Of a stretch of DNA of 37,348 nucleotides, positions 25,813 through 33,871 are shown piece by piece. The notes beneath the pieces are model-generated. The model saw nothing but the letters and a program-made list of their open reading frames with translations. It ran no database searches and was not told the origin of the DNA. Position 1 is the first letter of the stretch; each line of letters begins with the position of its first letter. The DNA comes from Lactobacillus equicursoris DSM 19284 = JCM 14600 = CIP 110162 (lineage in GTDB: Bacteria; Bacillota; Bacilli; Lactobacillales; Lactobacillaceae). The DNA is taken from the NCBI RefSeq assembly GCF_001434815.1, contig NZ_AZDU01000020.1, positions 1 through 37,348 of the forward strand. Direction: 5' to 3'. A program made the position numbers and the translations under genes.

Positions 25813-26961
25813 ATGAGTCAAGAAGAGAAGAAGCAAGACGCAAAGGACCAGTTGGCCTTTGCCACCATCGCTGCTGAAGCCGGTTCCATTAAAGACGGAG
25901 CAAATCCGGTATCTCAGCCCATTTACCTGTCAGCCTGTTACCGCCACCCAAGCTTAGACCAAGCCATTAACTTTGACCGCCTGAAGGGCTTTACCTATTC
26001 CCGGGTGGAAGCTCCCAACCGCAAGGTGGCAGAAGAGACCATTGCTAAGATGGAAGAAGGCTACCAAGCCTTTGCCGTGGCCAGCGGGATGGCAGCGGTC
26101 CAGCTGGTTTTAAGCGTCTTAAAGTCAGGGGATGAAGTTGTGTCTTTAGACGACCTCTACGGCGGGGACTTCCGCTACTTCCGCCACTTGGAGAGCCACT
26201 TTGGCATTGCCTTTAAGCAGTGGAATGGGCAAAAGGTGGAAGATTTAGTTTCCCTTCTTACTGACAAAACCAAGATTGTTTGGCTAGAAACTCCTTCTAA
26301 CCCAACCATGAAGGAGCTAGATATCAAAAAAATTGCCGACGCTGTCCACAATTTTAATGAAAAAATCCTGGTTGCGGTCGACAATACTTTTTATACGCCA
26401 TACTACCAAAAGCCGCTCACCTTGGGGGCCGACGTGGTGATCCACTCGGCTACCAAGTATTTGGGTGGCCATAATGACATTTTAGGCGGCTTGGTCGTGG
26501 TTAACGATCCAGATCTAGCCGATACTTACTTCCAATATACGATCACGGTAGGTGATACCATGTCAAACTTTGACTCCTGGCTCTTGACCAGAAGCCTGAA
26601 GACCCTGCCGATCAGAATGGATCGCCATACCGCTAGCGCCCAGAAGATTGCCAAGTTCTTGGAAATGGCAAATCACGTAGAGAAGGTCCTTTATCCAGGT
26701 AAGGCCGGGATGATTTCCTTCTACCTGGACAGTGAGGCGGAAGTCGAAAGGGTCTTAAACAGCGTTAAGGTGATCACTTTTGCTGAAAGCCTAGGCGGGG
26801 CTGAAAGCTTGATCACTATCCCTTACTACCAGACCCACGATGACGTGGAAGCTGAGCAAAGAGTTCGTCTGGGTATTACCACCAAGCTGCTCCGTTTGTC
26901 AGTTGGTTTGGAAGACCCTGATGACTTGATTGCTGATTTAAAGCAGGCTTTAGGCGACTAA
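25813..26961 (+). CDS. Second Cys/Met-metabolism PLP-dependent enzyme, divergent
   Basis: A 382-residue paralog of the preceding enzyme. The PLP lysine is Lys215 in VIHSATKYLGGHND, and SGMAAVQLVL and RLSVGLEDPDDLIADL are present. Two features are unusual. The YSRxxNPT motif reads YSRVEAPNRK, and the stretch between YPG (294-296) and GMISFYL is about 15 residues shorter than in the neighbour. The N-terminus is about 20 residues longer and charged. It may have a changed substrate or be a degraded duplicate, although the frame is fully open. Its stop codon overlaps that of the convergent gene. Confidence 0.85.
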   Translation: MSQEEKKQDAKDQLAFATIAAEAGSIKDGANPVSQPIYLSACYRHPSLDQAINFDRLKGFTYSRVEAPNRKVAEETIAKMEEGYQAFAVASGMAAVQLVLSVLKSGDEVVSLDDLYGGDFRYFRHLESHFGIAFKQWNGQKVEDLVSLLTDKTKIVWLETPSNPTMKELDIKKIADAVHNFNEKILVAVDNTFYTPYYQKPLTLGADVVIHSATKYLGGHNDILGGLVVVNDPDLADTYFQYTITVGDTMSNFDSWLLTRSLKTLPIRMDRHTASAQKIAKFLEMANHVEKVLYPGKAGMISFYLDSEAEVERVLNSVKVITFAESLGGAESLITIPYYQTHDDVEAEQRVRLGITTKLLRLSVGLEDPDDLIADLKQALGD

Positions 26962-27314
26962 AGCCAAGTTTCCTCATAAACGTCCTCTTTAAAGCCGCAA
27001 GTGAGCTTGTCCTCACTAACGACTAGGGGGCGTTTTATTAGTTTACCGTCTTTCGACATGAGATTTGCTGCTTCTTCGATAGTCATGTCCTTGATCTGGT
27101 CTTTTAAGCCAAGCTCTCGGTAATGCTGGCCGCTCGTATTAAAAAAGTAGCGCAGGCCCCGGTCTTGGTACTTGGTCAGCCAAGTGAGCAAGTCACTTTT
27201 GGCTGGCGGGGTTTCGACTAGGTCTTGGAAGTAGTAGCTGACGCCATGGTCATCCAGCCACTTTTGGGCCTTTTTGGAAGTAGAACAACGTTTATAGCCG
27301 TAAAAAGTAATCAT
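26958..27314 (-). CDS. Spx/ArsC-family thioredoxin-fold protein
   Basis: A 118-residue member of the ArsC/Spx/MgsR/YffB family. It has Cys10 in YKRCSTSKKAQ, so the redox motif is CxxS, not the CxxC of Spx. KLIKRPLVV near residue 91 is the conserved family segment. This could be a regulator that binds RNA polymerase or a glutaredoxin-like reductase; the sequence does not decide. AGGA lies 9 bases before the ATG on the minus strand. It converges with the PLP gene with a 4-base overlap of stop codons and no terminator between, so the two transcripts must overlap. Confidence 0.8.
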   Translation of the reverse strand: MITFYGYKRCSTSKKAQKWLDDHGVSYYFQDLVETPPAKSDLLTWLTKYQDRGLRYFFNTSGQHYRELGLKDQIKDMTIEEAANLMSKDGKLIKRPLVVSEDKLTCGFKEDVYEETWL

Positions 27315-27435
27315 GTGAAATTCCTGCCTTTCTTTGATTATTTAACTTTTATTTTATAATAACTAAACCTATAATAAAAGTAAACGAATACTGGTGTGCT
27401 TGCTCAATTCGAGTTGTGTGAAAAAGGTGATGGTG

Positions 27436-27819
27436 ATGATGACTTTAAAAAGAAAAATTGTCTTTTGGATTCAGTTATTCGTGAATATTGCATTTGCACT
27501 AAAGCTAGTATCAGAGGGAAATTTCCTGTGGCCGATCTTAATCGTGGCCCTGCCAGTCTGGACCTATTATTTTGAATTTAAGCTGAATCTGGGATATCTA
27601 AGCAAGGTAGGAAAGATTTTTTACGTGATTGCCTGGCTGTTACAGCTTGGGATCAATTTTACAGAAATTCTAGAGGCATTCTCTTACCTAGACAATTATT
27701 TGCCTATTTATGGGTGGGGAATTATCGTTGGCATAATGATGTTTTTTGCTGCCTTCTTTTTAGCTTTGATGCTAACCATGAAATTTGAAAATCGGGGAGG
27801 GCAAGCTGGCGAAGGATGA
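27436..27819 (+). CDS. Small four-segment membrane protein, unknown function
   Basis: About 127 residues, nearly all hydrophobic. There are four probable membrane helices: IVFWIQLFVNIAFALKLV, FLWPILIVALPVWTYYF, IFYVIAWLLQLGINF and IIVGIMMFFAAFFLALML. The N-terminus is short and basic and the tail polar. I do not recognise a family. GGTG (27426-27429) lies 6 bases before the ATG at 27436; ATG at 27439 and 27430 are alternatives, and a GTG at 27394 without a site is unlikely. A TATAAT at 27355-27360 may be the promoter, back to back with that of the minus-strand gene. Confidence 0.6.
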   Translation: MMTLKRKIVFWIQLFVNIAFALKLVSEGNFLWPILIVALPVWTYYFEFKLNLGYLSKVGKIFYVIAWLLQLGINFTEILEAFSYLDNYLPIYGWGIIVGIMMFFAAFFLALMLTMKFENRGGQAGEG

Positions 27820-27845
27820 ATTTTTGCTTTTTTCTAGCAAAAGTC

Positions 27846-27875
27846 TTGAGATTCCCGGTCAAACCGTGTTATACT
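27846..27875 (+). promoter_or_regulatory. Promoter of rplU-rpmA
   Basis: A -35 box TTGAGA (27846-27851), an 18-base spacer, and an extended -10 TGTTATACT (27867-27875). The start is expected near 27882, exactly where the L21 leader structure begins. Confidence 0.75.
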
Positions 27876-27881
27876 GTTAAC

Positions 27882-27985
27882 GTTGCAATTTGAGTGATAT
27901 ACCTCGATTCTGCAACCGCACAGATGAGGTTGAGAAGTCTGCTTTGGCAGCACCTCTAATGGCGAGTCTAAGTATTTTTTACGGA
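27882..27985 (+). ncRNA. L21 leader (ribosomal protein autoregulatory leader of rplU)
   Basis: The transcribed region before rplU has conserved-looking structure. GTTGCA (27882-27887) pairs with TGCAAC (27911-27916). GAGGT (27926-27930) pairs with ACCTC (27952-27956) and encloses CTGC/GCAG (27939-27942 with 27947-27950). Location and layout match the Bacillota L21 leader family, in which the ribosomal protein is thought to control its own operon. The family assignment is from memory of its layout, not a model search. Confidence 0.7.
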
Positions 27986-27994
27986 GGTGTACTA

Positions 27995-28306
27995 ATGTAC
28001 GCAGTTATTAAGACCGGTGGCAAGCAATACAAGGTTGCCGAAGGCGAAAGTATCTTCGTTGAAAAGCTTGATGTACAAGCTGGCGAAGAAGTTGTTTTTG
28101 ACCAAGTTATCTTGGTAGCTAATGGGGACGACGTTAAGGTTGGTACTCCAGTAGTTGAAGGTGCTAAGGTTGTCGCAACTGTTGACAAGCAAGGCAAGGA
28201 AAAGAAGGTTGTTACCTTCAAGTACAAGCCAAAGAAGCACTCACACTCTAAGTATGGTCACCGTCAACCTTATACCAAGGTTACTGTTAAGAGCATCGAA
28301 GCTTAG
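27995..28306 (+). CDS. rplU: Ribosomal protein bL21
   Basis: A 103-residue 50S subunit protein beginning [14 protein letters not shown] and carrying the C-terminal [18 protein letters not shown] segment that contacts 23S rRNA. ATG at 27995 is chosen because GGAGGTG lies about 7 bases upstream; an in-frame ATG or GTG further upstream would run through the L21 leader. rpmA follows after only 15 bases. Confidence 0.97.
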   Translation: MYAVIKTGGKQYKVAEGESIFVEKLDVQAGEEVVFDQVILVANGDDVKVGTPVVEGAKVVATVDKQGKEKKVVTFKYKPKKHSHSKYGHRQPYTKVTVKSIEA

Positions 28307-28321
28307 TAAGAGGTGAACACT

Positions 28322-28621
28322 ATGATGATGAACATTCTTTCAAACGCAAAGTTACTTGCCCACCACAAGGGTGGTGGTTCAACTGCCAACGGTCGTAACT
28401 CAGCTGGTCGTCGTCTTGGCGCAAAGCGTGCCGACGGTCAAGAAGTTCACGCTGGTTCAATCATTTACCGTCAACGCGGTACTAAGATCCACCCAGGCAA
28501 GAACGTAGGTCGTGGCGGCGATGACACTTTGTTTGCATTGGTAAACGGTGTCGTTAAGTTTGAACGTCTTGGCAAGTACAAGAAGCAAGTTTCTGTTTTG
28601 CCAGTAGAAGACGCAGAATAA
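28322..28621 (+). CDS. rpmA: Ribosomal protein bL27
   Basis: A 99-residue 50S protein near the peptidyl-transferase centre. The core [36 protein letters not shown] and [10 protein letters not shown] are typical. In most Bacillota, L27 is made with an N-terminal extension ending LQFF that the protease Prp removes; here the extension reads [12 protein letters not shown] and lacks that motif. The prp gene that usually sits between rplU and rpmA is absent. Start codons at 28322, 28325 and 28328 follow AAGAGGTGA; I chose the first. Confidence 0.96.
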   Translation: MMMNILSNAKLLAHHKGGGSTANGRNSAGRRLGAKRADGQEVHAGSIIYRQRGTKIHPGKNVGRGGDDTLFALVNGVVKFERLGKYKKQVSVLPVEDAE

Positions 28622-28635
28622 TTTTGCCGTAAAGA

Positions 28636-28663
28636 GCAGGCAGTTTCACTGCCTGTTTTTTTC
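28636..28663 (+). terminator. Terminator after rpmA
   Basis: An 8-bp stem CAGGCAGT (28637-28644) with ACTGCCTG (28648-28655), a tight 3-nt loop and seven T residues. Confidence 0.9.
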
Positions 28664-28730
28664 TGTCTAAATTTGCTTGATTTTCCATTTTTTCTTTTGC
28701 AAAAGCGCTATCTAACATCTTAAACTCTTG

Positions 28731-28736
28731 TATAAT
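28731..28736 (+). promoter_or_regulatory. Promoter -10 box for pepP
   Basis: A perfect TATAAT follows TTG directly. The -35 region is poor. It lies 47 bases before the chosen pepP start, right after the rpmA terminator. Confidence 0.45.
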
Positions 28737-28783
28737 AGGAGTAAAATGAACAATTACTTAAAATTTCAGATAGGATGGTGGCT

Positions 28784-29890
28784 ATGAGTAAAAAGGAAGA
28801 ATTATTGACCCTCTTGTCGCGGCGGATCAGCGAAACCTGCAAGCTGATTCAAAAAGAAGATGCAGATGCCCTGTTAATTTTTAACCGGGCTAACTACCGC
28901 TACTTGACCAACTTTACTGGTGAAGAAGCCCAGCTGATTTTGACCAAAAATGGGGATCGGGTGCTCTTATCCGACTCCCGCTTTGCCCCGCAGATTGAAG
29001 ACCAAGCCGTTGGCGAATTGACCGTAGTCATGAAGCACGGCCATGAAGCGCAAGAAATTGCTGAGCAGGTCAAGAAACTTGGCGTCAAGAAGCTGCTAGT
29101 AGAAGCTGAATTTGTCTCAGCCTATGAATATGACGCCATCAAGGCCTTTTTGCCAGATGTGGAATTTGTCATGTCAGCCGAAATCGTCGAACGGGTAAGA
29201 AACGTCAAGGACGAACTGGAAATTGCCACCTTGAGAAAGGCAGTTGAAATTTCCCAAATCGCCTTTGAAGGCGTCTTGCCAATGCTGAAGCCTGGCGCTA
29301 AAGAAAGAGACGTTGGGGCCAAGCTTGACTACCTCTTTAAGCTAAACGGCGGGGATGGTCCCGGCTATGACTCTATCGTAGCGTCTGGCTACCGGTCTTC
29401 TTGGGCCCACGGGGTGGCTAGCGATAAGTTGATGCAAGAACACGAATTAGTCGTCATCGACGCTGCTGCTTCTTATAATGGCTACACGGCCGATATCACC
29501 CGGACTTACGCTATAGGCTCAGTTGAACCAGAGCTGGAAAAGATCTACAAGATCGTTTATGAAGCGCAAAAGCGGGGGATTGAAGCAGCTAAAGCCGGCA
29601 ATACCGGTAAGGACGTGGATACCGCTGCCAGATCTTACATCAATGAAGCTGGCTATGGTCAATACTTTGGCCACGGGATCGGCCACGGCATTGGCCTGGA
29701 GATCCACGAAATGTGTCAACCTGCCTTCTTGTTCAGCCAAACCACCCTGGAAAATGGAATCGTGCACACGGTTGAACCCGGCATCTACTTGAAGCAGGGC
29801 GGGGTTAGAATTGAGGATGACATTTTGGTTAACGGCGATACCCCAGAAGTATTGTCCACCTTGCCAAAAGAAGAACTCATCCATCTATAA
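28784..29890 (+). CDS. pepP: Xaa-Pro aminopeptidase (M24B family)
   Basis: A 368-residue metallopeptidase that removes N-terminal residues before proline, part of peptide use in lactic acid bacteria. The creatinase-like N-domain is followed by a pita-bread catalytic domain from about 150. The five metal ligands are Asp226, Asp237 (in ADITRT), His301, Glu331 (VEPGIYL) and Glu344 (RIEDD); His297 and His308 match the other active-site histidines. The start ATG 28784 follows AGGATGG; ATG 28775 overlaps that site. It sits directly before efp, as pepP does in Lactococcus; prolidase PepQ is the alternative. Confidence 0.85.
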   Translation: MSKKEELLTLLSRRISETCKLIQKEDADALLIFNRANYRYLTNFTGEEAQLILTKNGDRVLLSDSRFAPQIEDQAVGELTVVMKHGHEAQEIAEQVKKLGVKKLLVEAEFVSAYEYDAIKAFLPDVEFVMSAEIVERVRNVKDELEIATLRKAVEISQIAFEGVLPMLKPGAKERDVGAKLDYLFKLNGGDGPGYDSIVASGYRSSWAHGVASDKLMQEHELVVIDAAASYNGYTADITRTYAIGSVEPELEKIYKIVYEAQKRGIEAAKAGNTGKDVDTAARSYINEAGYGQYFGHGIGHGIGLEIHEMCQPAFLFSQTTLENGIVHTVEPGIYLKQGGVRIEDDILVNGDTPEVLSTLPKEELIHL

Positions 29891-29921
29891 GATGATTTTT
29901 ATGGTAAAATCAAGTTTTTAT

Positions 29922-29930
29922 TGGTACAAT
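29922..29930 (+). promoter_or_regulatory. Extended -10 promoter for efp
   Basis: TGGTACAAT is an extended -10 element 29 bases before the efp start. A second similar element, TGGTAAAAT, lies 20 bases upstream of it. Confidence 0.45.
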
Positions 29931-29959
29931 TTAAGTTGTAGAAATGGGGGATTTTTCCG

Positions 29960-30526
29960 ATGACAATGATTTCTGTTAATGAATTCAAGAATGGCCTCAC
30001 GATCGAATTTAACAACGATTTGTGGCGCATTGTTGAATTCCAGCACGTAAAGCCAGGTAAGGGTAGTGCTTTCGTTCGTTCAAAGTTGAAGAGCTTGCGT
30101 ACTGGTGCAGTTCAAGAATACACTTTCCGTTCAACTGCTAAGGTAGAAACTGCTGAAATCTCAACCCGATCAATGCAGTATCTGTACAACGACGGCTCAA
30201 GCTACGTCTTCATGGACACTGAAACTTATGAACAATTAGAAGTTCCAAACTCACAAATCGACGAAGAAGCTAAGTACTTGAAGGAAAACATGATTGTGAA
30301 CGTAATTTCTCACAATGGTGAAACTTTGGGTCTGGACTTGCCAAACACGGTTGATTTGGAAGTTGTTGACACCGAACCAGGCATCCGCGGCGATACCTCT
30401 TCCGGTGGTGGTAAGCCAGCTACGATGGAAACTGGCTTGGTTGTTAACGTTCCATTCTTCATCAACGTTGGGGACGTTTTGACGATCAACACTAGTGACG
30501 GTTCATACGTATCACGTACTAAGTAG
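29960..30526 (+). CDS. efp: Elongation factor P
   Basis: A 188-residue protein that binds the ribosome and speeds peptide-bond formation at polyproline stretches. Domain I contains the loop [10 protein letters not shown] with the modifiable lysine at Lys34. The C-terminal [18 protein letters not shown] is typical. The kind of lysine modification cannot be read from this window. ATG at 29960 lies 9 bases after GGGGG; ATG at 29966 is possible. It is followed by yqhY after 19 bases. Confidence 0.97.
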   Translation: MTMISVNEFKNGLTIEFNNDLWRIVEFQHVKPGKGSAFVRSKLKSLRTGAVQEYTFRSTAKVETAEISTRSMQYLYNDGSSYVFMDTETYEQLEVPNSQIDEEAKYLKENMIVNVISHNGETLGLDLPNTVDLEVVDTEPGIRGDTSSGGGKPATMETGLVVNVPFFINVGDVLTINTSDGSYVSRTK

Positions 30527-30545
30527 TATTTTTTGAGGTGGAAAG

Positions 30546-30980
30546 ATGGCTGATAATTCAACAATCGTTTTAAGCGGCAGTGAAGATGGCGATCAAATCA
30601 AAATTGATTTGCGGGTTCTTGAAGTGATTTTAGGCATTTCAGCCCAAAAAGTTGACGGCGTTGCCGGCATGCGGGGAGGCCTGAAGTCCGGCTTCAACCG
30701 GGTATTTGGTCGTGAAGACCGCGGCAAGGGCGTTGACGTTTCTGTAGATGAAGACTCACAATTGACTGCTGATGTTTATGTTTATCTTAAATATGGGGTT
30801 AATGTGCCTGCAGTTGCCGGTAAGGTTCAAGCTGCCTTGCAGCAGCAACTGACGCAGATGACCGACATGAATTTGAAGGCAATCAACGTTCACGTCGTTG
30901 GTCTGGTTTTCCCTGAAGATGAAAAGAACTTTGAGGAAGCTAGTCAACCATTGTTTCCCGATCAAGAAGAAGATAAGTAA
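30546..30980 (+). CDS. Asp23/Gls24 family protein (YqhY-like)
   Basis: A 144-residue cytoplasmic protein of the Asp23/Gls24 family, with KIDLRVLEVILGISAQKVDGVAGM near the N-terminus and VYVYLKYGVNVPAVAGKVQ in the middle. The tail is acidic. In Bacillus subtilis the YqhY homolog sits at this place beside nusB and is linked to acetyl-CoA carboxylase; the accBC genes found upstream there are not here. Its stop overlaps the nusB start by one base. Confidence 0.92.
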   Translation: MADNSTIVLSGSEDGDQIKIDLRVLEVILGISAQKVDGVAGMRGGLKSGFNRVFGREDRGKGVDVSVDEDSQLTADVYVYLKYGVNVPAVAGKVQAALQQQLTQMTDMNLKAINVHVVGLVFPEDEKNFEEASQPLFPDQEEDK

Positions 30981-31378
30981 TGAATCAACACGATAGTCGT
31001 AAGATCGCACTGCAAGCCATTTATTTATATAACCAAGATCCAGGCTTAACGGCCGCTGAAGTTGAAAGCAACGTTAAATCTGCCCTGGATTTGAAGGAAG
31101 TGCCAAAATACAGCCAAGAGCTGATCGCTGGCGTCATTGACAAGCAAGCAGAACTGCGGGATAAGATTTCTTCTAAGCTGAAGGCCGGCTGGCGCATCGA
31201 GCGTTTAAGCCTGACCACCTTAGCCATTTTAGAGATCGCCCTGTACGAAATGCTTTACAGCTCAGTGATCGAAGATCGCTCAGCCATTAACGAAGCTTTG
31301 AACTTGTGTGATGAATTTGATGAACCGAAGCACAAGCCATTCGTCAATGGTCTCTTGGCCAACTTTGTGCAAGAATAA
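30980..31378 (+). CDS. nusB: Transcription antitermination factor NusB
   Basis: A 132-residue all-helical protein that binds boxA RNA with S10 (NusE) and supports rRNA transcription. Typical features are RKIALQAIYLYNQ at the start and EDRSAINEALNLCDEFDEPKHKPFVNGLL at the end. It overlaps yqhY by one base. An intrinsic terminator follows 5 bases after its stop. Confidence 0.96.
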   Translation: MNQHDSRKIALQAIYLYNQDPGLTAAEVESNVKSALDLKEVPKYSQELIAGVIDKQAELRDKISSKLKAGWRIERLSLTTLAILEIALYEMLYSSVIEDRSAINEALNLCDEFDEPKHKPFVNGLLANFVQE

Positions 31379-31383
31379 CCTTT

Positions 31384-31409
31384 AAGCCGGCAATATTGCC
31401 GGCTTTTTT
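31384..31409 (+). terminator. Intrinsic terminator between nusB and folD
   Basis: The 22-base palindrome at 31384-31405 has arms AAGCCGGCAAT/ATTGCCGGCTT, with about 9 bp able to form around a 4-nt loop, followed by TTTT. It lies between co-oriented genes only 46 bases apart, and the folD ribosome binding site begins 3 bases later. Confidence 0.85.
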
Positions 31410-31424
31410 GTTAAGGAGAAAATT

Positions 31425-32276
31425 TTGGGACAAATTTTAGATGGAAAAAAGCTCGCCCAGCACTTGGGCCGCGATCTGGCAGACCAAGTTGCCGATTTAA
31501 AAAAGCATGGCATCCTACCCAAGTTTTGCGTAATCAATATTGGCGATGACCAAGCCAGCAAGGTCTACGTGGAATCAAAAAAGCGGAAGGCCGAAAAGCT
31601 GGGCATTAAGCAGGTGGTTTACCAATTGCCCGCAGATGAAAGCGAAGAAGATGTCTTAAAGCTGATCGACAGCTTAAATGCGGATCCCGAAGTGATGGGC
31701 TTAATGGTGCAATTGCCAGTTCCAGAGCAAATTGACAGCGACAAGGTCATTGAGCGCATTGATCCGGAAAAAGACGTTGATGGCTTGACTCCGGCCAATA
31801 TCGGCCGCTTGTGGCAGGGCAAGCATTTTGTCGAGCCAGCTACAGCTGCTGGGATTATTTCCCTTTTGGACCACTATGGCATCGACTTAAATGGCAAAAA
31901 CGCGGTGATTGTCGGCAGGTCCAACATCGTGGGCAAGCCACTGGCGGCCTTGATGCTGGAGCGGAACGCATCTGTATCGATTTTGCACTCCCACAGCCGC
32001 AAGCTGGGCGATTTAACCAGGCGGGCCGATGTCCTGGTTTCAGCAGTCGGCAAGGCCGGCATGATTACCAAAGACATGGTCAAGCCAGGTGCTGTCGTGG
32101 TCGACGTCGGTATCAACCGGGTTAACGGCAAGCTTGCCGGTGACGTTGACTTTGACCAGGTCAAGGACGTGGCTAGCTACATTACCCCCGTACCCGGGGG
32201 AGTTGGTCCCTTGACGGTTGAGTTTTTAATGGAAGAAGTAATCAAACTGACGAGGCGGCATCATGGACTCGATTAA
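31425..32276 (+). CDS. folD: Methylenetetrahydrofolate dehydrogenase / cyclohydrolase
   Basis: A 283-residue bifunctional enzyme that interconverts 5,10-methylene- and 10-formyl-tetrahydrofolate, supplying the formyl donor used by PurN and PurH. Visible motifs: YVESKKRKAEKLGI with the catalytic lysine, EKDVDGLTPANIG, VIVGRSNIVGKPLAALM, and PVPGGVGPLTVEFL. It begins at a TTG codon with AAGGAG 6 bases upstream. It overlaps xseA by 14 bases. Confidence 0.96.
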   Translation: MGQILDGKKLAQHLGRDLADQVADLKKHGILPKFCVINIGDDQASKVYVESKKRKAEKLGIKQVVYQLPADESEEDVLKLIDSLNADPEVMGLMVQLPVPEQIDSDKVIERIDPEKDVDGLTPANIGRLWQGKHFVEPATAAGIISLLDHYGIDLNGKNAVIVGRSNIVGKPLAALMLERNASVSILHSHSRKLGDLTRRADVLVSAVGKAGMITKDMVKPGAVVVDVGINRVNGKLAGDVDFDQVKDVASYITPVPGGVGPLTVEFLMEEVIKLTRRHHGLD

Positions 32277-33645
32277 AGATACAGCTGACCAAAAATACCT
32301 TACGGTCAGTGAATTAAATTGGTATGTCAAGCAAAAGTTTGACCGGGATCCCTACCTGCGGCAAGTCTTTTTGCAAGGGGAAATCAGCAACTTCCGCTAC
32401 CGGAGGAATGGGCACCAGTATTTTTCCATCAAAGATGACCATGCCAAGATCAATGTAGTCATGTTTAGAGGCGACTTTGACAAGGTACAGTTTATGCCGG
32501 AAGAGGGGATGAAGGTCTATATCAGCGGCCGGGTGTCTAGCTATGAGGCTCAAGGCAGCTACCAGTTATATGCCAAGACCATGGAGCCAGCGGGCCTGGG
32601 GGCCTTATATGAGCGCCTGCGCCAGCTCCAAGAAAAACTGGCTAAAGAAGGGCTGTTTAACCAAGACCACAAGCGTCCCTTGCCAAGGTTTCCGGACAAG
32701 ATTGCCGTGGTGACCTCACCATCTGGGGCGGTCATCCACGACATCATGGTGACGGCCAACCGCCGCTTCCCCCATGCGGAGATTGACCTCTACCCGGCGC
32801 AAGTGCAAGGCGAAGGGGCTGCGCCTAGTTTAGTTGCCGCCATGCAGCAGATTGCCGCTCGGGGCAGCGAATACGATGTGATGATCATTGGCCGAGGGGG
32901 CGGGTCTTTAGAAGACCTTTGGGCTTTTAATGAAGAAGCGGTTGTGCGGCAGGTCTACCAGATGCCGATGCCGGTTATTTCTTCAGTTGGCCACGAAACG
33001 GACACCACCCTCTGTGACCTGGCAGCTGACTGCCGGGCAGCAACGCCAACGGCGGCAGCGGAAATGGCCACGCCGGACCGAGGCGAGATTTTTGCCTGGG
33101 TCAATCAAGAACAGGCACGCCTTTTGAACCTGATTAACGGCGCAATAAGGGACAGAAAGCAGGCCTTAAGCCGCCTGGAAAATTCCTACATCATGAGAGA
33201 GCCCCAACGGCTCTATGAGCAAAAGGCCATGCAGGCGGACCAGGCTAGCCAAGCACTCGTGAGACAGATGGAATTGCTCTTGAACAATCGCCGGCAAAGG
33301 CTGGAGTTGACGGGGCAAAAGCTGTATAACCAATCGCCTGCCTTAAAGATCAAGCAGCTGGAGCAGACCAATGACTTTTTGGCTAAAAATTTGCGTCAGC
33401 AGATGGACCGCTTGCTGGAACAAAAGAAGTCGGTCTTTGGCGGCTTAGTCCAGCAGCTAAACGACTTCAGTCCCTTGAAGACCCTGAGCCGGGGCTACAG
33501 CTATACGACCGATGAGGAAGGTACTGTCTTGACCTCGGTCAGCCAGCTGCAAACAGGAGAAAAAATCAAGCTGCACCTGGCAGATGGGATTGCCAGTGCT
33601 GCAATTACAGAAGTGAAGGAAAAGGACCATGGCAGAGAAGAATAA
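32263..33645 (+). CDS. xseA: Exodeoxyribonuclease VII large subunit
   Basis: The 460-residue catalytic subunit of exonuclease VII, which degrades single-stranded DNA from both ends. An N-terminal OB-fold (about 10-110, with QGEISNFRYRRNGHQYFS) precedes the nuclease domain with GRGGGSLEDLWAFN and SVGHETDTTLCDLAAD. A long coiled-coil-like region of about 300-410 binds XseB. It starts inside folD and ends inside xseB, pointing to coupled translation. Confidence 0.95.
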   Translation: MDSIKDTADQKYLTVSELNWYVKQKFDRDPYLRQVFLQGEISNFRYRRNGHQYFSIKDDHAKINVVMFRGDFDKVQFMPEEGMKVYISGRVSSYEAQGSYQLYAKTMEPAGLGALYERLRQLQEKLAKEGLFNQDHKRPLPRFPDKIAVVTSPSGAVIHDIMVTANRRFPHAEIDLYPAQVQGEGAAPSLVAAMQQIAARGSEYDVMIIGRGGGSLEDLWAFNEEAVVRQVYQMPMPVISSVGHETDTTLCDLAADCRAATPTAAAEMATPDRGEIFAWVNQEQARLLNLINGAIRDRKQALSRLENSYIMREPQRLYEQKAMQADQASQALVRQMELLLNNRRQRLELTGQKLYNQSPALKIKQLEQTNDFLAKNLRQQMDRLLEQKKSVFGGLVQQLNDFSPLKTLSRGYSYTTDEEGTVLTSVSQLQTGEKIKLHLADGIASAAITEVKEKDHGREE

Positions 33646-33868
33646 TTTTGAAGAGCAACTGAACCAGTTGCAGATGATCGTCAACAACCTGGAAAACGGG
33701 CAATTGTCTTTGGAAGAATCCTTGAACCAGTTCCAAGCTGGCGTCAAGCTGAGCAAAGAACTCAAGCAAGAATTGTCCAAGGCTGAAGAAACGGTCGCTA
33801 AGCTGATTGAAAGTGACGGGAGCGAAAAGCGCCTTGACCCAAATGACGCCAGTGCCCCAAAGGAATAA
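33629..33868 (+). CDS. xseB: Exodeoxyribonuclease VII small subunit
   Basis: A 79-residue helical hairpin protein that decorates the XseA coiled coil. The conserved FEEQLNQLQMIVNNLENGQLSLEE stretch and the LEESLNQFQAGVKLSK segment are clear. It overlaps xseA by 17 bases and is followed by ispA after 3 bases. Confidence 0.95.
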   Translation: MAEKNNFEEQLNQLQMIVNNLENGQLSLEESLNQFQAGVKLSKELKQELSKAEETVAKLIESDGSEKRLDPNDASAPKE

Positions 33869-33871
33869 ACG

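Noticed and set aside
27890-27994. N-terminal extension of rplU starting upstream
   Set aside because: It would translate the L21 leader RNA; the conserved L21 N-terminus [11 protein letters not shown] begins at 27995 with its own GGAGGTG.
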